A stretch of 64,000 nucleotides of DNA from CAZYJR01 sp964647905 (GCA_964647905.1 CAZYJR010000001.1:62001-126000); one strand, 5' to 3'. Shown: positions 1-8,939, counted from the stretch's first letter. Notes: generated from the letters alone by a model not told the origin. Made by a program: numbers and translations.

Positions 1-585
1 GGCGATCACCACGGGGGTATCATCAGGGTAGCCGCCGGCTGTGAGCTCCCTGACCACGCCTCCCGGGTCCCCGGCCGAGAGATAGACCGCCATGGAGCTC
101 CCGTGGCCCGCGAGCTCCTTCAGTCGCTGCCCTTCAGGGACCGGCGTCCGGCCTTCCATGCGGGTTATTATGAGTGACTGCGCCTTGCCGGGCGTTGTGA
201 AGGACACGCAAGCCGAGGCCGCCGCTGCAAACGCCGCCGTAACCCCGGGTATGACCCTGTAACCCACCCCCTCGCGGTCGAGGAGCATCATCTGCTCCCT
301 GACCGCCCCGTAGAGGGACGGATCCCCCGTGTGGACACGGGCCACCAGGCCTCCCCCGGCCACGGTGTCCATTATCAGGGCGTGGGTCTCCTCCAGGGTC
401 ATTGGTGAGGAGTCCTCCACCCGGGCGTTGTCCCGGGCAAGGCCCGCTACCTCGCGCGGCACCAGAGAGCCGGCGTAGAGCACGAGGTCAGCCTCCCGGA
501 TGGCATGAAGCCCCCGCAGGGTGATGAGGTCGGGCGCGCCCGGCCCTGCCCCCACGAAGGCGACCGGCGCTTTGTCCTTACTCAC
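1..585 (-). CDS. cbiF: Cobalt-precorrin-4 C11-methyltransferase (CbiF/CobM), C-terminus outside window
   Basis: SAM-dependent methyltransferase of corrin-ring synthesis that methylates C-11 of (cobalt-)precorrin-4; cytoplasmic. The 195 codons in the window read from a GTG at 583-585 and run off the left edge in frame. The N-terminus carries the tetrapyrrole methylase glycine-rich motif VGAGPGAPDLITLRG, followed by YAGSLVP, HTGDPSLYG and the PGVTAAFAAAA segment, which together are typical of the CbiF/CobM subgroup. The GTG overlaps the TGA of the upstream cbiET gene (GTGA), so it is translationally coupled as the last visible gene of the cobalamin operon. CbiF fits better than CobM because CbiD in the same operon marks the anaerobic route. 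Confidence 0.93.
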   Translation of the reverse strand, partial: MSKDKAPVAFVGAGPGAPDLITLRGLHAIREADLVLYAGSLVPREVAGLARDNARVEDSSPMTLEETHALIMDTVAGGGLVARVHTGDPSLYGAVREQMMLLDREGVGYRVIPGVTAAFAAAASACVSFTTPGKAQSLIITRMEGRTPVPEGQRLKELAGHGSSMAVYLSAGDPGGVVRELTAGGYPDDTPVVIA

Positions 586-1841
586 CGTGTTTGATCCTCC
601 TTTTCCCCGGCCCCCGCCCCGGCCGGCCTTTCGGCCGCTATCACGAACACCGGGTTCACGGCACGGAGCCTCAGGTCCCCGGCCAGTTCACTGGAGCGGT
701 GGATCTGTACCTGGCTGACCGAAGCCGGCCACCCTCTCCGCCCCAGTGTCTCCACCGCCCGGCCCAGGGCCGCAATCCTCACCAAGTGGACCGCCAGGCG
801 CCCCCCGGGCCGGAGTCGATCCATGCAGGCAGCCAATACGTCTTCGCCCCCCCCGCCCAGAAAGATCCGGTCAGGGTCAGGGAGATCGCCCAGGCAGGCG
901 GGCATCCGCCCTTGGACAGGCTCCACTGCGTAGGCCCCTGTCAGGCGGATGTTCATGCGTATCTGCCTGACCCGCTCCGGGTCCTTTTCCACCGCAAACA
1001 CCTTGCCCTCTCTTGCCAGGATGGAGGCCTCGAGAGCCACCGCCCCGCTCCCCGCACCGAGGTCCCAGACCACGTGGCGGGGTTCAATTCCCAATAGGCT
1101 CAGGCCCACCGCCCTTACCTCCCGCTTGGTGATCAGGCCCCGCTGGTGGGACACCCGGTCCTCTTCCAGTCCGGGCGCCAGGCGGAGGCGGGGCGGTCGA
1201 ATGCGCTCCAAGAGCAGGAAAGAGAGCGGCGAGAACTCCATGCCCGCGGCCTCTTCCGGAGAGGCAAAGCTCCTAATGCGCTCCCCTTCTTGCTCCAGGT
1301 CCTCGAAGACATGCAGCCGATACCCCTCTACGCCCCACTCGGAAAGCTCCCCGGCGATCCTCCCGGGTCGGTTGAAGGGGTCGGTGAAGACGCCCACACG
1401 CCAGCCCTGGGCCAAGGCCCGCCTGAGGGGCCAGAGGTCTTTTCGTCCGTGCAGGGAGACAGTCCTTATATCCTCCCAGTGGGTCCCGATCCTGGAGGCT
1501 GCGGCCTGGAGTACGGTGACGTTGGGGTGCAGGCGCACCCGTTCCGAACCAAGGACGTTCAGGAGCCTAGTCCCGATGCCGAAAAACCCGGGGTCGCCGT
1601 CCGCCAGGACCACCACGCACCGGCCGGATTCGCTCTCACGTTCAAGGGTTCCGATGGCCTCTGAGAGGGGGGAGCCTATCTTGACCTTGAGAGCAGGGTG
1701 ATGGGAAAAGTGTGCCAGCAGCCGCGCCCCGCCGGCCAGGACCTGGGCCCCTTCTATGATGCGCATTGCTCGAGGCGGGAGGTCCGAGGGGTTCAACCCG
1801 ACTCCCACCACTTCTATCAGGGATGATGACCTGCCGCTCAT
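582..1841 (-). CDS. cbiET: Fused precorrin-6Y C5,15-methyltransferase / decarboxylase CbiET
   Basis: Bifunctional corrin enzyme of 419 residues. The N-terminal half is a CbiE-type tetrapyrrole methylase (VVGVGLNPSDLPPRA, later LADGDPGFFGIG) that methylates C-5. The C-terminal ~190 residues are a CbiT-type Rossmann methyltransferase with the SAM motif VVWDLGAGSGAVALEA, which methylates C-15 and decarboxylates the C-12 side chain. I start it at the ATG at 1839-1841, whose ATGA overlaps the cbiD stop, instead of the longer open frame reaching 1955. The E-T fusion occurs in both aerobic CobL and many anaerobic CbiET proteins. The neighbours are CbiD upstream and CbiF downstream. Confidence 0.93.
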   Translation of the reverse strand: MSGRSSSLIEVVGVGLNPSDLPPRAMRIIEGAQVLAGGARLLAHFSHHPALKVKIGSPLSEAIGTLERESESGRCVVVLADGDPGFFGIGTRLLNVLGSERVRLHPNVTVLQAAASRIGTHWEDIRTVSLHGRKDLWPLRRALAQGWRVGVFTDPFNRPGRIAGELSEWGVEGYRLHVFEDLEQEGERIRSFASPEEAAGMEFSPLSFLLLERIRPPRLRLAPGLEEDRVSHQRGLITKREVRAVGLSLLGIEPRHVVWDLGAGSGAVALEASILAREGKVFAVEKDPERVRQIRMNIRLTGAYAVEPVQGRMPACLGDLPDPDRIFLGGGGEDVLAACMDRLRPGGRLAVHLVRIAALGRAVETLGRRGWPASVSQVQIHRSSELAGDLRLRAVNPVFVIAAERPAGAGAGEKEDQTR

Positions 1842-2962
1842 GGTCCGGCTCCCCGAGCACCCCCTGGATCCTCGTGGGTCCCCAGTAGGGAGCGGTCGAA
1901 GTCGAACACGTAGTAAGTAAGCCGGGGCCCTCCGCCCACGAACGACCTGGCCCACCAGGCCGCCCTTGCCGTTATGGACTCAACGGCCCGACTCCACGAA
2001 GCTTCCCTGCGTATGATGGAAAGCGCCTCCCTGCTGGTATTGGCCCCGGATACTGCACGGGCCGCACTCGCCGAGACGCCTGAAGCCGCGCACCAGGCCC
2101 CCAGCTCCCGGAAGTCGATCCGGCTTCGCCCTGCATGGGTGGAAGGGTGGCCCTGGGCCATCTTGACCAGCTTTCCGAAAAAGCACGCGTACATGACCTC
2201 CCGGAACCCCGCCCCGCCGGCTTCCCTCAATGAAAAGGCAAAGAAGTCAGCCACTTGGACCCACGCTGCATCAGGGAGCTCCGGCCTGAGTTCGCGCAGG
2301 AGCCTCTCGCTCCTCCCTCCCGTGGCCAAGCCCAGGCTCGGGCACCCCTGTGCCCTGGCAGCGCGCACGGCCATCCTTATGGTCTCCCTATAGGCCTTAT
2401 GGGAGAAGGGCTTCACCGTACCCCGGGTACCCAAAATGGAGATCCCCCCCACTACCCCCAGGCGGGGATTCAGGGTCCCGGCCGCTATCCTCTCCCCGTC
2501 GTCCACCTCCACCGTTACCACGGCGCAGGCCGCGTTACCGGCGCGGCCGTTCAGGGCCTCGGCCACCGCGGCCTTGATCTGCCTCCTCGGGGCCGGATTG
2601 ATGGCCGCTTCCCCCACCCCTACAGGCAGGCCCGGTCTGGTGACCCGCCCCACTCCTCTTCCGCCCCGGATCTCAACCTCGCCGGCTCCGGCAGGGCCCG
2701 GGTACAGGCGGACGGAGACCCGGATGCGGGCCAGGTGGGTGGCGTCAGGGTCGTCGCCGCCGTCCTTTATTACCAGGGCGTATGCTCCGTCGCCCTCAGT
2801 GCCCGTTTCGGCCACTGGGATGGAGAGCCTGCCCTTCTCCGGCAACGGCACTTCCACCCGCTCCAATGGCCCGCCTTCGAGCAGACGGAGGGCGGCCGCC
2901 TTGGCGGCTGCGGCGGCCGCAGTGCCGGTGGTGAATCCTTCCCTCAAGGTGTTGCGGGCCAT
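1838..2962 (-). CDS. cbiD: Cobalt-precorrin-5B C1-methyltransferase CbiD
   Basis: Methylates C-1 of cobalt-precorrin-5B in the anaerobic (early cobalt) cobalamin pathway; this gene assigns the operon to that route. The 374-residue product starts with the family hallmark LREGFTTGTAAAAAAKAAA. It also contains RGGRGVGRVTRPGLPVGVG, the INPAPR segment, and LGVVGGISILGTRGTV near the middle. The ATG at 2960-2962 is chosen because the FTTG block follows within ten residues; the open frame extends 51 codons further upstream without conserved sequence. Seven bases separate it from the cbiC stop, and its own stop overlaps the cbiET start (ATGA). Confidence 0.95.
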   Translation of the reverse strand: MARNTLREGFTTGTAAAAAAKAAALRLLEGGPLERVEVPLPEKGRLSIPVAETGTEGDGAYALVIKDGGDDPDATHLARIRVSVRLYPGPAGAGEVEIRGGRGVGRVTRPGLPVGVGEAAINPAPRRQIKAAVAEALNGRAGNAACAVVTVEVDDGERIAAGTLNPRLGVVGGISILGTRGTVKPFSHKAYRETIRMAVRAARAQGCPSLGLATGGRSERLLRELRPELPDAAWVQVADFFAFSLREAGGAGFREVMYACFFGKLVKMAQGHPSTHAGRSRIDFRELGAWCAASGVSASAARAVSGANTSREALSIIRREASWSRAVESITARAAWWARSFVGGGPRLTYYVFDFDRSLLGTHEDPGGARGAGP

Positions 2963-2969
2963 TTCCGGC

Positions 2970-3623
2970 TCACCCGGCCCCGTTCCGGTCCAGGGCCAGC
3001 AGGGCCAACTGGTTGACCGCTGTGGCGGCCAGCGGGGATCCGCCCTTTCGGCCCCTGATGGTAATAAATGGGACCCGTTCCTGAAGCCTAAGGAGTTCCT
3101 TGGATTCGGCCGCATTCACGAAGCCCACGGGCATACCCAATATCAGCGCGGGCAGGCAGACGCCTCGTTCCACCAGGGCCAGTAGTCTCAAAAGGGCCGT
3201 GGGCGCGTTGCCCACGGCATAGACCGCCCCGTCCAGAAACGGGGCGGTGTATTCCACGGCGGCGGCCGCACGGGTGAGGCCGCCCGCCCGGGCGCGCTCT
3301 TTCACCTCCGGGTCTCGGATGTGGCAGGATATTGTGCAGCCCAAAAGCTCCATGTTGGCAGCCGAGATCCCGGCCTTTACCATTTCTGTGTCTGTCACCA
3401 CCCTGGAGCCCCGGCCCAGCGCCTCTATGCCGCTCTTGACAGCCAGCGGGTGGAACTCGATCAGCTCCATGAGGGCCAAGTCGCCCGAGGCGTGGATCAG
3501 GCGCCGGGCCACCAGCCACTCAGCTCCTTCAAAAGGGCGCGGCCGGGGGACTTCACCCTCGATCAGGGCGAATGATTCGGCTTCTATCTCCCCGGGTGGA
3601 ACAATGTCGTCCGTGCCGGTCAT
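2970..3623 (-). CDS. cbiC: Cobalt-precorrin-8 / precorrin-8X methylmutase CbiC
   Basis: Moves the C-11 methyl group to C-12 to give (cobalt-)hydrogenobyrinate/cobyrinate. The 217 residues match family length. The segment ARRLIHASGDLALMELI contains the conserved His of the methylmutase active site, and GRGSRVVTDTEMVKAGI is the second hallmark. The start at 3621-3623 is the ATG just upstream of the family's N-terminal region; the open frame continues upstream to 3782 with no conserved sequence and would overlap cbiA. The gene lies 28 bases after the cbiA stop in the same operon. Confidence 0.94.
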   Translation of the reverse strand: MTGTDDIVPPGEIEAESFALIEGEVPRPRPFEGAEWLVARRLIHASGDLALMELIEFHPLAVKSGIEALGRGSRVVTDTEMVKAGISAANMELLGCTISCHIRDPEVKERARAGGLTRAAAAVEYTAPFLDGAVYAVGNAPTALLRLLALVERGVCLPALILGMPVGFVNAAESKELLRLQERVPFITIRGRKGGSPLAATAVNQLALLALDRNGAG

Positions 3624-3651
3624 GACGTTACCTCTCCGGTCTTCTGCGGGG

Positions 3652-5100
3652 TCAGGGCGCCTCCTTGCAGGCGGCCACGAACCAACCGGGCACATCAGGA
3701 TTGGAGCCCCAGTGGAGATGCACGTAGGAGCCCAGTGTCCTCTCGAAGGCGAATCCTTCCTCCTCCGGTCCGGACCCTTCACGCCCGGTCATACGGTATA
3801 TCAATTCCGATCCCTCCCCTCGCGCCGTCATTGGTCTCGAGTAGTGGAACTCATGCCCCCTGACGCGGATCCCGGCCGGCCCGAGCAGGCTCTCCCTGCG
3901 GGTTGTCACCTCGCGGTATCCCAGCGCCCTCAGCCTCGGCTCTATGGCGGCCTCGAAGGGGAAGACCCCGGCCATGCGGTGGCTTCGTCCCTTGAGGTCC
4001 CGGATGGATCGCATCAGGTACATGAATCCCCCGCACTCGGCGTAGACCGGCCTCCGGGCCGATGCGAACTCGAGGATTTCCTTCCTCATGCGCCTGTTCG
4101 CCGAGAGGGCCTCGCAGTGAAGCTCCGGGTAACCCCCTCCCAGATAGAGCCCCTGCACGCCCTCGGGCAGGGCCTTGTCTCTCAGGGGCGAAAAGGGGAT
4201 CAACTCCGCACCGGCGGCCCGGAGCAGCCTGAGGTTCTCCGCATAATAAAAGCAGAAGGCCTCGTCCCTGGCAACCCCTATGACCGCGCGTTCGGTCGCC
4301 TCGGCCGCAGGGGCCTCCCTGGATTTAGCCTCCGCAAGGGGAGCTTCCGCCAGGAGCCGGTCAAGATCCATGTGTGATTGGATCCATCCGCCCAGCCGCT
4401 CGATCTCCTCCGGGCCCGTTGCCGAGTCCTCGGCGGTCACGAGACCCAGGTGCCTGGAGGGTATGGAAAGCTCTTCGTCTCTGGGCAGGCAGCCCAGCAC
4501 AGGGACCCCCGGGACCCCGGCCATGGCCTCTTTGAGCATGCGCCCGTGCGCCTCGCTTCCCACCCTGTTGAAGACCGCTCCGGCCAGCCTGAGATCACGG
4601 TCGAACCCGGCGAAGCCCAGGGCCACGGCCGCCGCCGACCTTGCCATTGAGCGCGCGTCGATCACCAGGAGAGGGGGGGCGCCGAGCCACTTGGCCATCT
4701 GGGCGGTTGATCCGGACTCGTCCGCCCCGGAGAACCCGTCGAAGAGCCCCATCACTCCCTCTATGATCCCGGCGTCCGCGCCCTGGAGCCCGCTCAGGAA
4801 CAGGGCCTGGTTCGTGTCTCTGTCTATCATCCACCCGTCGAGGTTGTGGGAGTCCCTCCCGGTGACTGCACGGTGGTGCCCGGGATCAATGAAGTCCGGC
4901 CCCACCTTGTAGCCCTGGACCTCCATACCGCGCCGCCTCAGGGCGGCCATCAGGCCGAGGGTCACCGTGGTCTTTCCCGAGCCGCTGTGCGTTCCGGCCA
5001 CCACAATCACCGGGACTGCGCCTTCCCCCCCGACGTTTGAACGCCTTGAACGAATTGTCTTCTCTTTCGGCATACTCGGCGCCCGCTCCGGCCGGTTCAA
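3652..5100 (-). CDS. cbiA: Cobyrinate a,c-diamide synthase CbiA
   Basis: ATP- and glutamine-dependent amidation of the a and c side chains of cobyrinate. About 482 residues: an N-terminal P-loop synthetase domain (GTHSGSGKTTVTLGL, residues 36-50; GYKVGPDFIDPGHH) and a C-terminal class I glutamine amidotransferase domain with the nucleophile Cys in YAECGGFMYL. The start is uncertain. A TTG at 5098-5100 would overlap the cbiP stop as TTGA and has AGGTG five bases upstream; an ATG at 5071-5073 is nine codons in. I give the coupled TTG because other junctions in this operon overlap the same way. Confidence 0.93.
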   Translation of the reverse strand: MNRPERAPSMPKEKTIRSRRSNVGGEGAVPVIVVAGTHSGSGKTTVTLGLMAALRRRGMEVQGYKVGPDFIDPGHHRAVTGRDSHNLDGWMIDRDTNQALFLSGLQGADAGIIEGVMGLFDGFSGADESGSTAQMAKWLGAPPLLVIDARSMARSAAAVALGFAGFDRDLRLAGAVFNRVGSEAHGRMLKEAMAGVPGVPVLGCLPRDEELSIPSRHLGLVTAEDSATGPEEIERLGGWIQSHMDLDRLLAEAPLAEAKSREAPAAEATERAVIGVARDEAFCFYYAENLRLLRAAGAELIPFSPLRDKALPEGVQGLYLGGGYPELHCEALSANRRMRKEILEFASARRPVYAECGGFMYLMRSIRDLKGRSHRMAGVFPFEAAIEPRLRALGYREVTTRRESLLGPAGIRVRGHEFHYSRPMTARGEGSELIYRMTGREGSGPEEEGFAFERTLGSYVHLHWGSNPDVPGWFVAACKEAP

Positions 5101-6605
5101 TGGACACCTGCCAGTGCCAGGATCCGCTCCACGTCACAGTGCTTCTCGAAGTGATCCGCCAGCAGGTCGTATTGGTGGAACCTGGAGAGCCTTCCCCGGC
5201 CCGGTTTGCGTTCCCTCAGTCCCTTGTCCCGCCTGATCCGGTTCAGGAGATCCCCCCGGAACCCGGGTGCGTCCAGGATCCCGTGGACATAGGTCCCCCA
5301 TACCCTGCCCCCGGGCAGATACAAGCCGTCCTCCCAGCGGGTCCTGGACCCGGGGCGGTGAATCTTGAGGAAAGGCGACCACCCGGGATCCAGGACCTCG
5401 GACCGGCCCATGTGGATCTCATAGCCGCTCACCCTGCGGCCGTTCATCACGCATGTTCCTGTGACCCTGCGAACCACCTTGTCTTTCTCCAGTACGGTCT
5501 CAACCGGGAGCAGACCGAGGCCCTCCACTTGCCGGGTCGTGGCGGATTCCAGCCCTTCCGGATCGAGTATGCGCCTTCCCAGGAGCTGGTACCCGCCGCA
5601 TATCCCCAGGACGCGACCCCCCCCGGAGGCGAAACGGGATAGGGCGGTCTTCCAGCCGGTGCGCTGGAGCCAGGCCGCATCCTCCATTACGTTCTTCGCG
5701 CCCGGAATGACCAGGAGGTCATAGTCCGGGGAGAGCTCCGAGGGCTTGAAGAGGTAATTGACCACCAGCCCGGACTCCCGACCCAGGGCCTCCAGGTCGG
5801 TGAAGTTGGAGATGGAAGGCAGCCGGAGTACGGCCACGTTCACGGTGTCTCCTCCCAAGGGCCTCAATACGCGCTTGTCTTCCTGGACCGCCACAGAGTC
5901 CTCCGGGTCTATGGCTATGTGGCGGTAAAAGGGCACCAGCCCCAGGACCGGCTTGCCGCTCGTCCGCTCAATGTATTCGATGCCGCTCTCAAAGAGCGCG
6001 GCATCGCCCCGGAACTTGTTTATTAGGAACCCGGCCGTCATCCGCCTCTCTTCCGCGGTCATCAAGAAATGGGTCCCGAGGAGCTGAGCGAATATGCCGC
6101 CCCTGTCTATGTCGCCCACCAACACGCAGCTCGCACCGGCGGCCCCGGCCATGGGGAAGTTGACCGTGTCCCGGTCCTTGAGGTTCATTTCGCAGCAGCT
6201 CCCTGCACCTTCCATCACGATTACATCATACTCAGCGGCCAGCCGGCTGAACGACTCCATTATTGCGGAGCGGAGGCGGGGTTTGAATTCATGGTACTCA
6301 GCCGCGCGCATATCCCTGAGGACCCGCCCCTGGAGCACCACCTGAGAGCCCTGGGCCGAGGAGGGCTTGAGTAGCACCGGGTTCATATGGATCGAGGCCG
6401 GGACCCCGGCCGCCTCGGCCTGGCTGACCTGGGCCCGGCCGATTTCCCCGCCCTCCACGGTCACGTAGGAGTTGTTGGACATGTTTTGGGCCTTGAATGG
6501 GGCCACCCGGTAGCCCCTCCTCTTGAGGATACGGCAGAATGCCGTGGCCACGATGGATTTGCCCACGTCGCTCCCCGTGCCCAGGACCATGATTGCGGAG
6601 GCCAT
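5097..6605 (-). CDS. cbiP: Cobyric acid synthase CbiP/CobQ
   Basis: Amidates the b, d, e and g side chains of adenosylcobyrinate a,c-diamide using glutamine and ATP. At 502 residues it has full family length. The N-terminus holds the P-loop IMVLGTGSDVGKSIVATAF and the family block FKAQNMSNNSYVT. The middle has EGAGSCCEMNLKDRD, and the glutaminase domain has the nucleophile in LGICGGYQLLG. The C-terminal GTYVHGILDAPGFR is also typical. It is the first gene of the visible cobalamin operon, so the last biosynthetic steps are transcribed first. The ~100 bases upstream (6606-6707) show no convincing promoter or cobalamin riboswitch. Confidence 0.95.
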   Translation of the reverse strand: MASAIMVLGTGSDVGKSIVATAFCRILKRRGYRVAPFKAQNMSNNSYVTVEGGEIGRAQVSQAEAAGVPASIHMNPVLLKPSSAQGSQVVLQGRVLRDMRAAEYHEFKPRLRSAIMESFSRLAAEYDVIVMEGAGSCCEMNLKDRDTVNFPMAGAAGASCVLVGDIDRGGIFAQLLGTHFLMTAEERRMTAGFLINKFRGDAALFESGIEYIERTSGKPVLGLVPFYRHIAIDPEDSVAVQEDKRVLRPLGGDTVNVAVLRLPSISNFTDLEALGRESGLVVNYLFKPSELSPDYDLLVIPGAKNVMEDAAWLQRTGWKTALSRFASGGGRVLGICGGYQLLGRRILDPEGLESATTRQVEGLGLLPVETVLEKDKVVRRVTGTCVMNGRRVSGYEIHMGRSEVLDPGWSPFLKIHRPGSRTRWEDGLYLPGGRVWGTYVHGILDAPGFRGDLLNRIRRDKGLRERKPGRGRLSRFHQYDLLADHFEKHCDVERILALAGVH

Positions 6606-6707
6606 TCTCCCCCTTCCTCTTCACCGTACTATGCAGCTAATCCCGACATCCAGCCTTCCATAAGCCGGGCAAAAAGACAAGGCGCAAGGGCCTCTCGCTT
6701 CCCCGCC

Positions 6708-7130
6708 TCAGGGGGCCCCGCCCCTGTCGCCCCCTGCCGGGTCGTACCACCAGTAATCGTTTCGGGAGACCGGGTCGTAAACCCTCCAGCCCTCCTCGAG
6801 CATTACGCGGGGCGAGAGGTCCATTTCATCCCTGCCGCATCTGATGAGCCTGTCGCAGGTCATCCACCAGCCCACCAGGAGGCCGTGCTTGGATACGGCC
6901 TCCCGGCTGTAGGAGGAACATGAGGGATGCATGGGGCAGGAGCCGGTCCTTACCGCCGCCATGTGGCCGAGGCCGTCGCGGTAGAAGGAGAACAAGATTT
7001 CCGCCGGTCCGGGCAGCCGACCCGAATCACCTCCCGGCGGGGGCTTGACCGCAGCGCAGCCGGCGGAGAACACAAGCGGCAGCCATATGAGGAGGCCCGC
7101 AAAGAGACGGCCGCACCGGGGAATGATCAT
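6708..7130 (-). CDS. YidD-family protein with an N-terminal lipoprotein signal
   Basis: 140 residues. The C-terminal ~75 residues match the YidD (membrane protein insertion efficiency factor) family: SCPMHPSCSSYSREAVSKHG, then GWWMTCDRLIRCG, with the conserved Cys spacing. Standard YidD proteins are about 70-85 residues and cytoplasmic/membrane-peripheral. Here a hydrophobic leader (FAGLLIWLPLVFSAGC) with a plausible lipobox Cys at residue 25 precedes the domain, so the product may be a lipoprotein exposed outside the inner membrane. The ATG at 7128-7130 overlaps the stop of the ABC permease (ATGA), placing it as the last gene of that operon. The lipobox -3 position is Ser, which is acceptable but not ideal. 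Confidence 0.82.
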   Translation of the reverse strand: MIIPRCGRLFAGLLIWLPLVFSAGCAAVKPPPGGDSGRLPGPAEILFSFYRDGLGHMAAVRTGSCPMHPSCSSYSREAVSKHGLLVGWWMTCDRLIRCGRDEMDLSPRVMLEEGWRVYDPVSRNDYWWYDPAGGDRGGAP

Positions 7131-7972
7131 CCGGCCCGCCTCCTCAGGGCGGCGGCCGCGGCCACCGCCAGGTAGACGATCCCGGCCAGCACAATGGTGG
7201 CGGCCCCGGAGGGCAGGTCGGGGCCGTAGCTCAGGGCCAGACCGGTGAAGGTAAAGGCCGAGGTCAGAGCGGCCGAGATCAACATCATCACCCATAAGCG
7301 GCTCGAAAAGTGGCTTGCCACGGCCACCGGGAGGGTCAGGAGGGCGATCACCATTACTATGCCCACCACTGTGACCAGGAGTACCACGGTGAGGGCGGTC
7401 AGGCACAACAAGACGAGGTAATAGAAACGGACTCTTACTCCCCGGATAAGGGCGAACTCCTCATCAAAACATACGGCCAGGAAGCGGTTGTAAAAGAGGA
7501 TGGATAGAGTCAGTATCAAGGCGTCCAATCCGATTATCAGCCAGAGCTCCCTGGAAGAGACCATGAGGATGTTCCCGAACAGGTAGCTCATGAGGTCTTC
7601 GTTGTACCCCGGGGTCTGGTGAATGAACAGTATCCCCAGGGCCATCCCCACCGCCCATACGGCCCCTATGACCGTATCCTCCCTCTCCCGGCCGTACAGG
7701 CTGACCAAGCCGATGACCACGGCCGATACCAGCGAGGCGGCCACGGCCCCGTGGAGGGGGTGGATCCATTGTATGCCGCATGCGGTTTGGCAGAATCTGG
7801 CCGCACCCAGCCCGGCCAGCACGCTGTGGGCTATGGCCCCGGCGATGTATGTTATGCGGCGGCTCACCACATAGGTCCCGATCACCCCGCAGGAGACCGA
7901 GGCCAATATCCCGGTGAGAACGGCGTTCCGCAGGAATGCATGCCTGCTCAGATCGGCTAGGAACTCTTCCAC
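7127..7972 (-). CDS. Metal ABC transporter permease, ZnuB/MntB family
   Basis: Integral membrane subunit of an ABC-3 family importer for zinc, manganese or iron. It has about eight hydrophobic segments, with the family block AIAHSVLAGLGAARF (equivalent of the conserved AHs/ALG region) near the N-terminus and LLVTVVGIVMVIALLTLPVAV late in the protein. I use the GTG at 7970-7972, preceded by AAAGGGG; a GTG at 7993 is seven codons further out but has no ribosome binding site. Both overlap the ATPase gene. The metal cannot be told from sequence, and no receptor gene lies beside it. Confidence 0.9.
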   Translation of the reverse strand: MEEFLADLSRHAFLRNAVLTGILASVSCGVIGTYVVSRRITYIAGAIAHSVLAGLGAARFCQTACGIQWIHPLHGAVAASLVSAVVIGLVSLYGREREDTVIGAVWAVGMALGILFIHQTPGYNEDLMSYLFGNILMVSSRELWLIIGLDALILTLSILFYNRFLAVCFDEEFALIRGVRVRFYYLVLLCLTALTVVLLVTVVGIVMVIALLTLPVAVASHFSSRLWVMMLISAALTSAFTFTGLALSYGPDLPSGAATIVLAGIVYLAVAAAAALRRRAG

Positions 7973-8721
7973 ACGTGCCCCTTTTCCGTACACTGGTGGT
8001 CGTGCCTGATCAGGCGCATGTCTCCGCCGTAGAGCTCGTGGATCATCTCCCCTGTGATTGCGCTGGTGGGGTGGACCACCAGCCGCCTGTTCACACAGGC
8101 CACCCGCTTCACATACCCGGACACGAACCCCAGGTCATGGGTGACCAGTATTATGGTCATTCGCCGGTTGAGCTCGTACAGGATCTCAAAGAGCTCCGTT
8201 TCGATCGCGGCGTCCACGTTGGCGGTGGGCTCGTCCAGGAGCAGCAGGTCGGGCTCCGATGCCAGGGCCCTGGCCAGGAGTACTCTTTGTCGCTGTCCCC
8301 CTGATAGCTTGGAGAAGGGACGGTCCCTCAGCTCCTTCAGCTCCACCCGCTCCAGGGCCCCCTCAGCGGCCTCCCTGTCCCGGCGGGTGTAAAAGACCCC
8401 GCGACCGCCGTGTCCCAGCCGGCCCATAAGGACCACGTCCATGACGCTCACGGGAAAGAGGAAGTCGAAGGAGGACTGCTGGGCCATATAGCCTATTCGA
8501 GGCCTGGCCTTTGCCGGGGCGTCCCCGAAGACCCTGATTCTGCCTCGATCCGGCCGGAGGAGCCCGAGGATGAGCTTGAGGAGAGTGGTCTTGCCCCCGG
8601 CGTTGGGTCCGACCACGGACATGAAGTCCAGCTCGGACACCTCCAGGTCCACGTCTTCCAGCACCGGCATCCCGTCATAGGAAAACGAGACGCCTTCCAT
8701 CAGAACCACCGGCTGCTTCAT
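7957..8721 (-). CDS. Metal ABC transporter ATP-binding protein, ZnuC/MntA family
   Basis: Cytoplasmic ATPase of the metal importer, 254 residues. Walker A is GPNAGGKTTLLKL, the Q-loop is in MAQQSSFDF, the signature is LSGGQRQRV, Walker B is LLLLDEPTANVD, and the switch His is in LVTHDLGFV. The stretch SSFDFLFPVSVMDVVLMGR is typical of the zinc/manganese group. The C-terminus is His-containing (RHDHQCTEKGHVW), as in ZnuC. Its ATG overlaps the stop of the small exported protein gene upstream, and its 3' end overlaps the permease gene, so all four genes appear coupled. Confidence 0.93.
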   Translation of the reverse strand: MKQPVVLMEGVSFSYDGMPVLEDVDLEVSELDFMSVVGPNAGGKTTLLKLILGLLRPDRGRIRVFGDAPAKARPRIGYMAQQSSFDFLFPVSVMDVVLMGRLGHGGRGVFYTRRDREAAEGALERVELKELRDRPFSKLSGGQRQRVLLARALASEPDLLLLDEPTANVDAAIETELFEILYELNRRMTIILVTHDLGFVSGYVKRVACVNRRLVVHPTSAITGEMIHELYGGDMRLIRHDHQCTEKGHVWKSS

Positions 8722-8939
8722 TCGCCCCTCAGCTCCCTGGAGAAGGATCGGGCGCCCGGCTCCTTTCCCCCGGTCTCCACCTCCATCTGCTCCAGGATGT
8801 CCCGGAGCAGGCGGTCCAGGCCGTCAAGGTCCTCGAGGAACCCCTCGAGATCGGCCTCGAGGGCCGGTGCCCGGGCGTGGAGCGGGGCCACGAGTACCAA
8901 TACAAAGACAGCGGTCGTCCGGCCGATTATCGCGTTCAT
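8718..8939 (-). CDS. Small exported protein with amphipathic helix, function unknown
   Basis: 73 residues from an ATG at 8937-8939. A hydrophobic segment (TTAVFVLVLVAPLHARA) resembles a signal peptide with an ALxAxA-like cleavage region. The rest is an acidic, leucine-rich stretch (LEADLEGFLEDLDGLDRLL) predicted to form an amphipathic helix or coiled coil. Its TGA overlaps the ATG of the metal transporter ATPase (ATGA), and the HD-GYP gene stops only ten bases upstream. The coupling argues that it is a real gene tied to the transporter. I recognise no family. Confidence 0.6.
   Translation of the reverse strand: MNAIIGRTTAVFVLVLVAPLHARAPALEADLEGFLEDLDGLDRLLRDILEQMEVETGGKEPGARSFSRELRGE

Noticed and set aside
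949..1701. Long plus-strand open frames across the cobalamin operon (also 3247-4377 and 4280-4912)
   Set aside because: They lie antisense to clear enzymes, have Arg/Pro/Ser-rich composition typical of high-GC shadow frames, and show no family motif.
6606..6707. Cobalamin riboswitch upstream of cbiP
   Set aside because: The gap is too short and shows no B12-box-like sequence or extended helices; the operon may be transcribed from further upstream.
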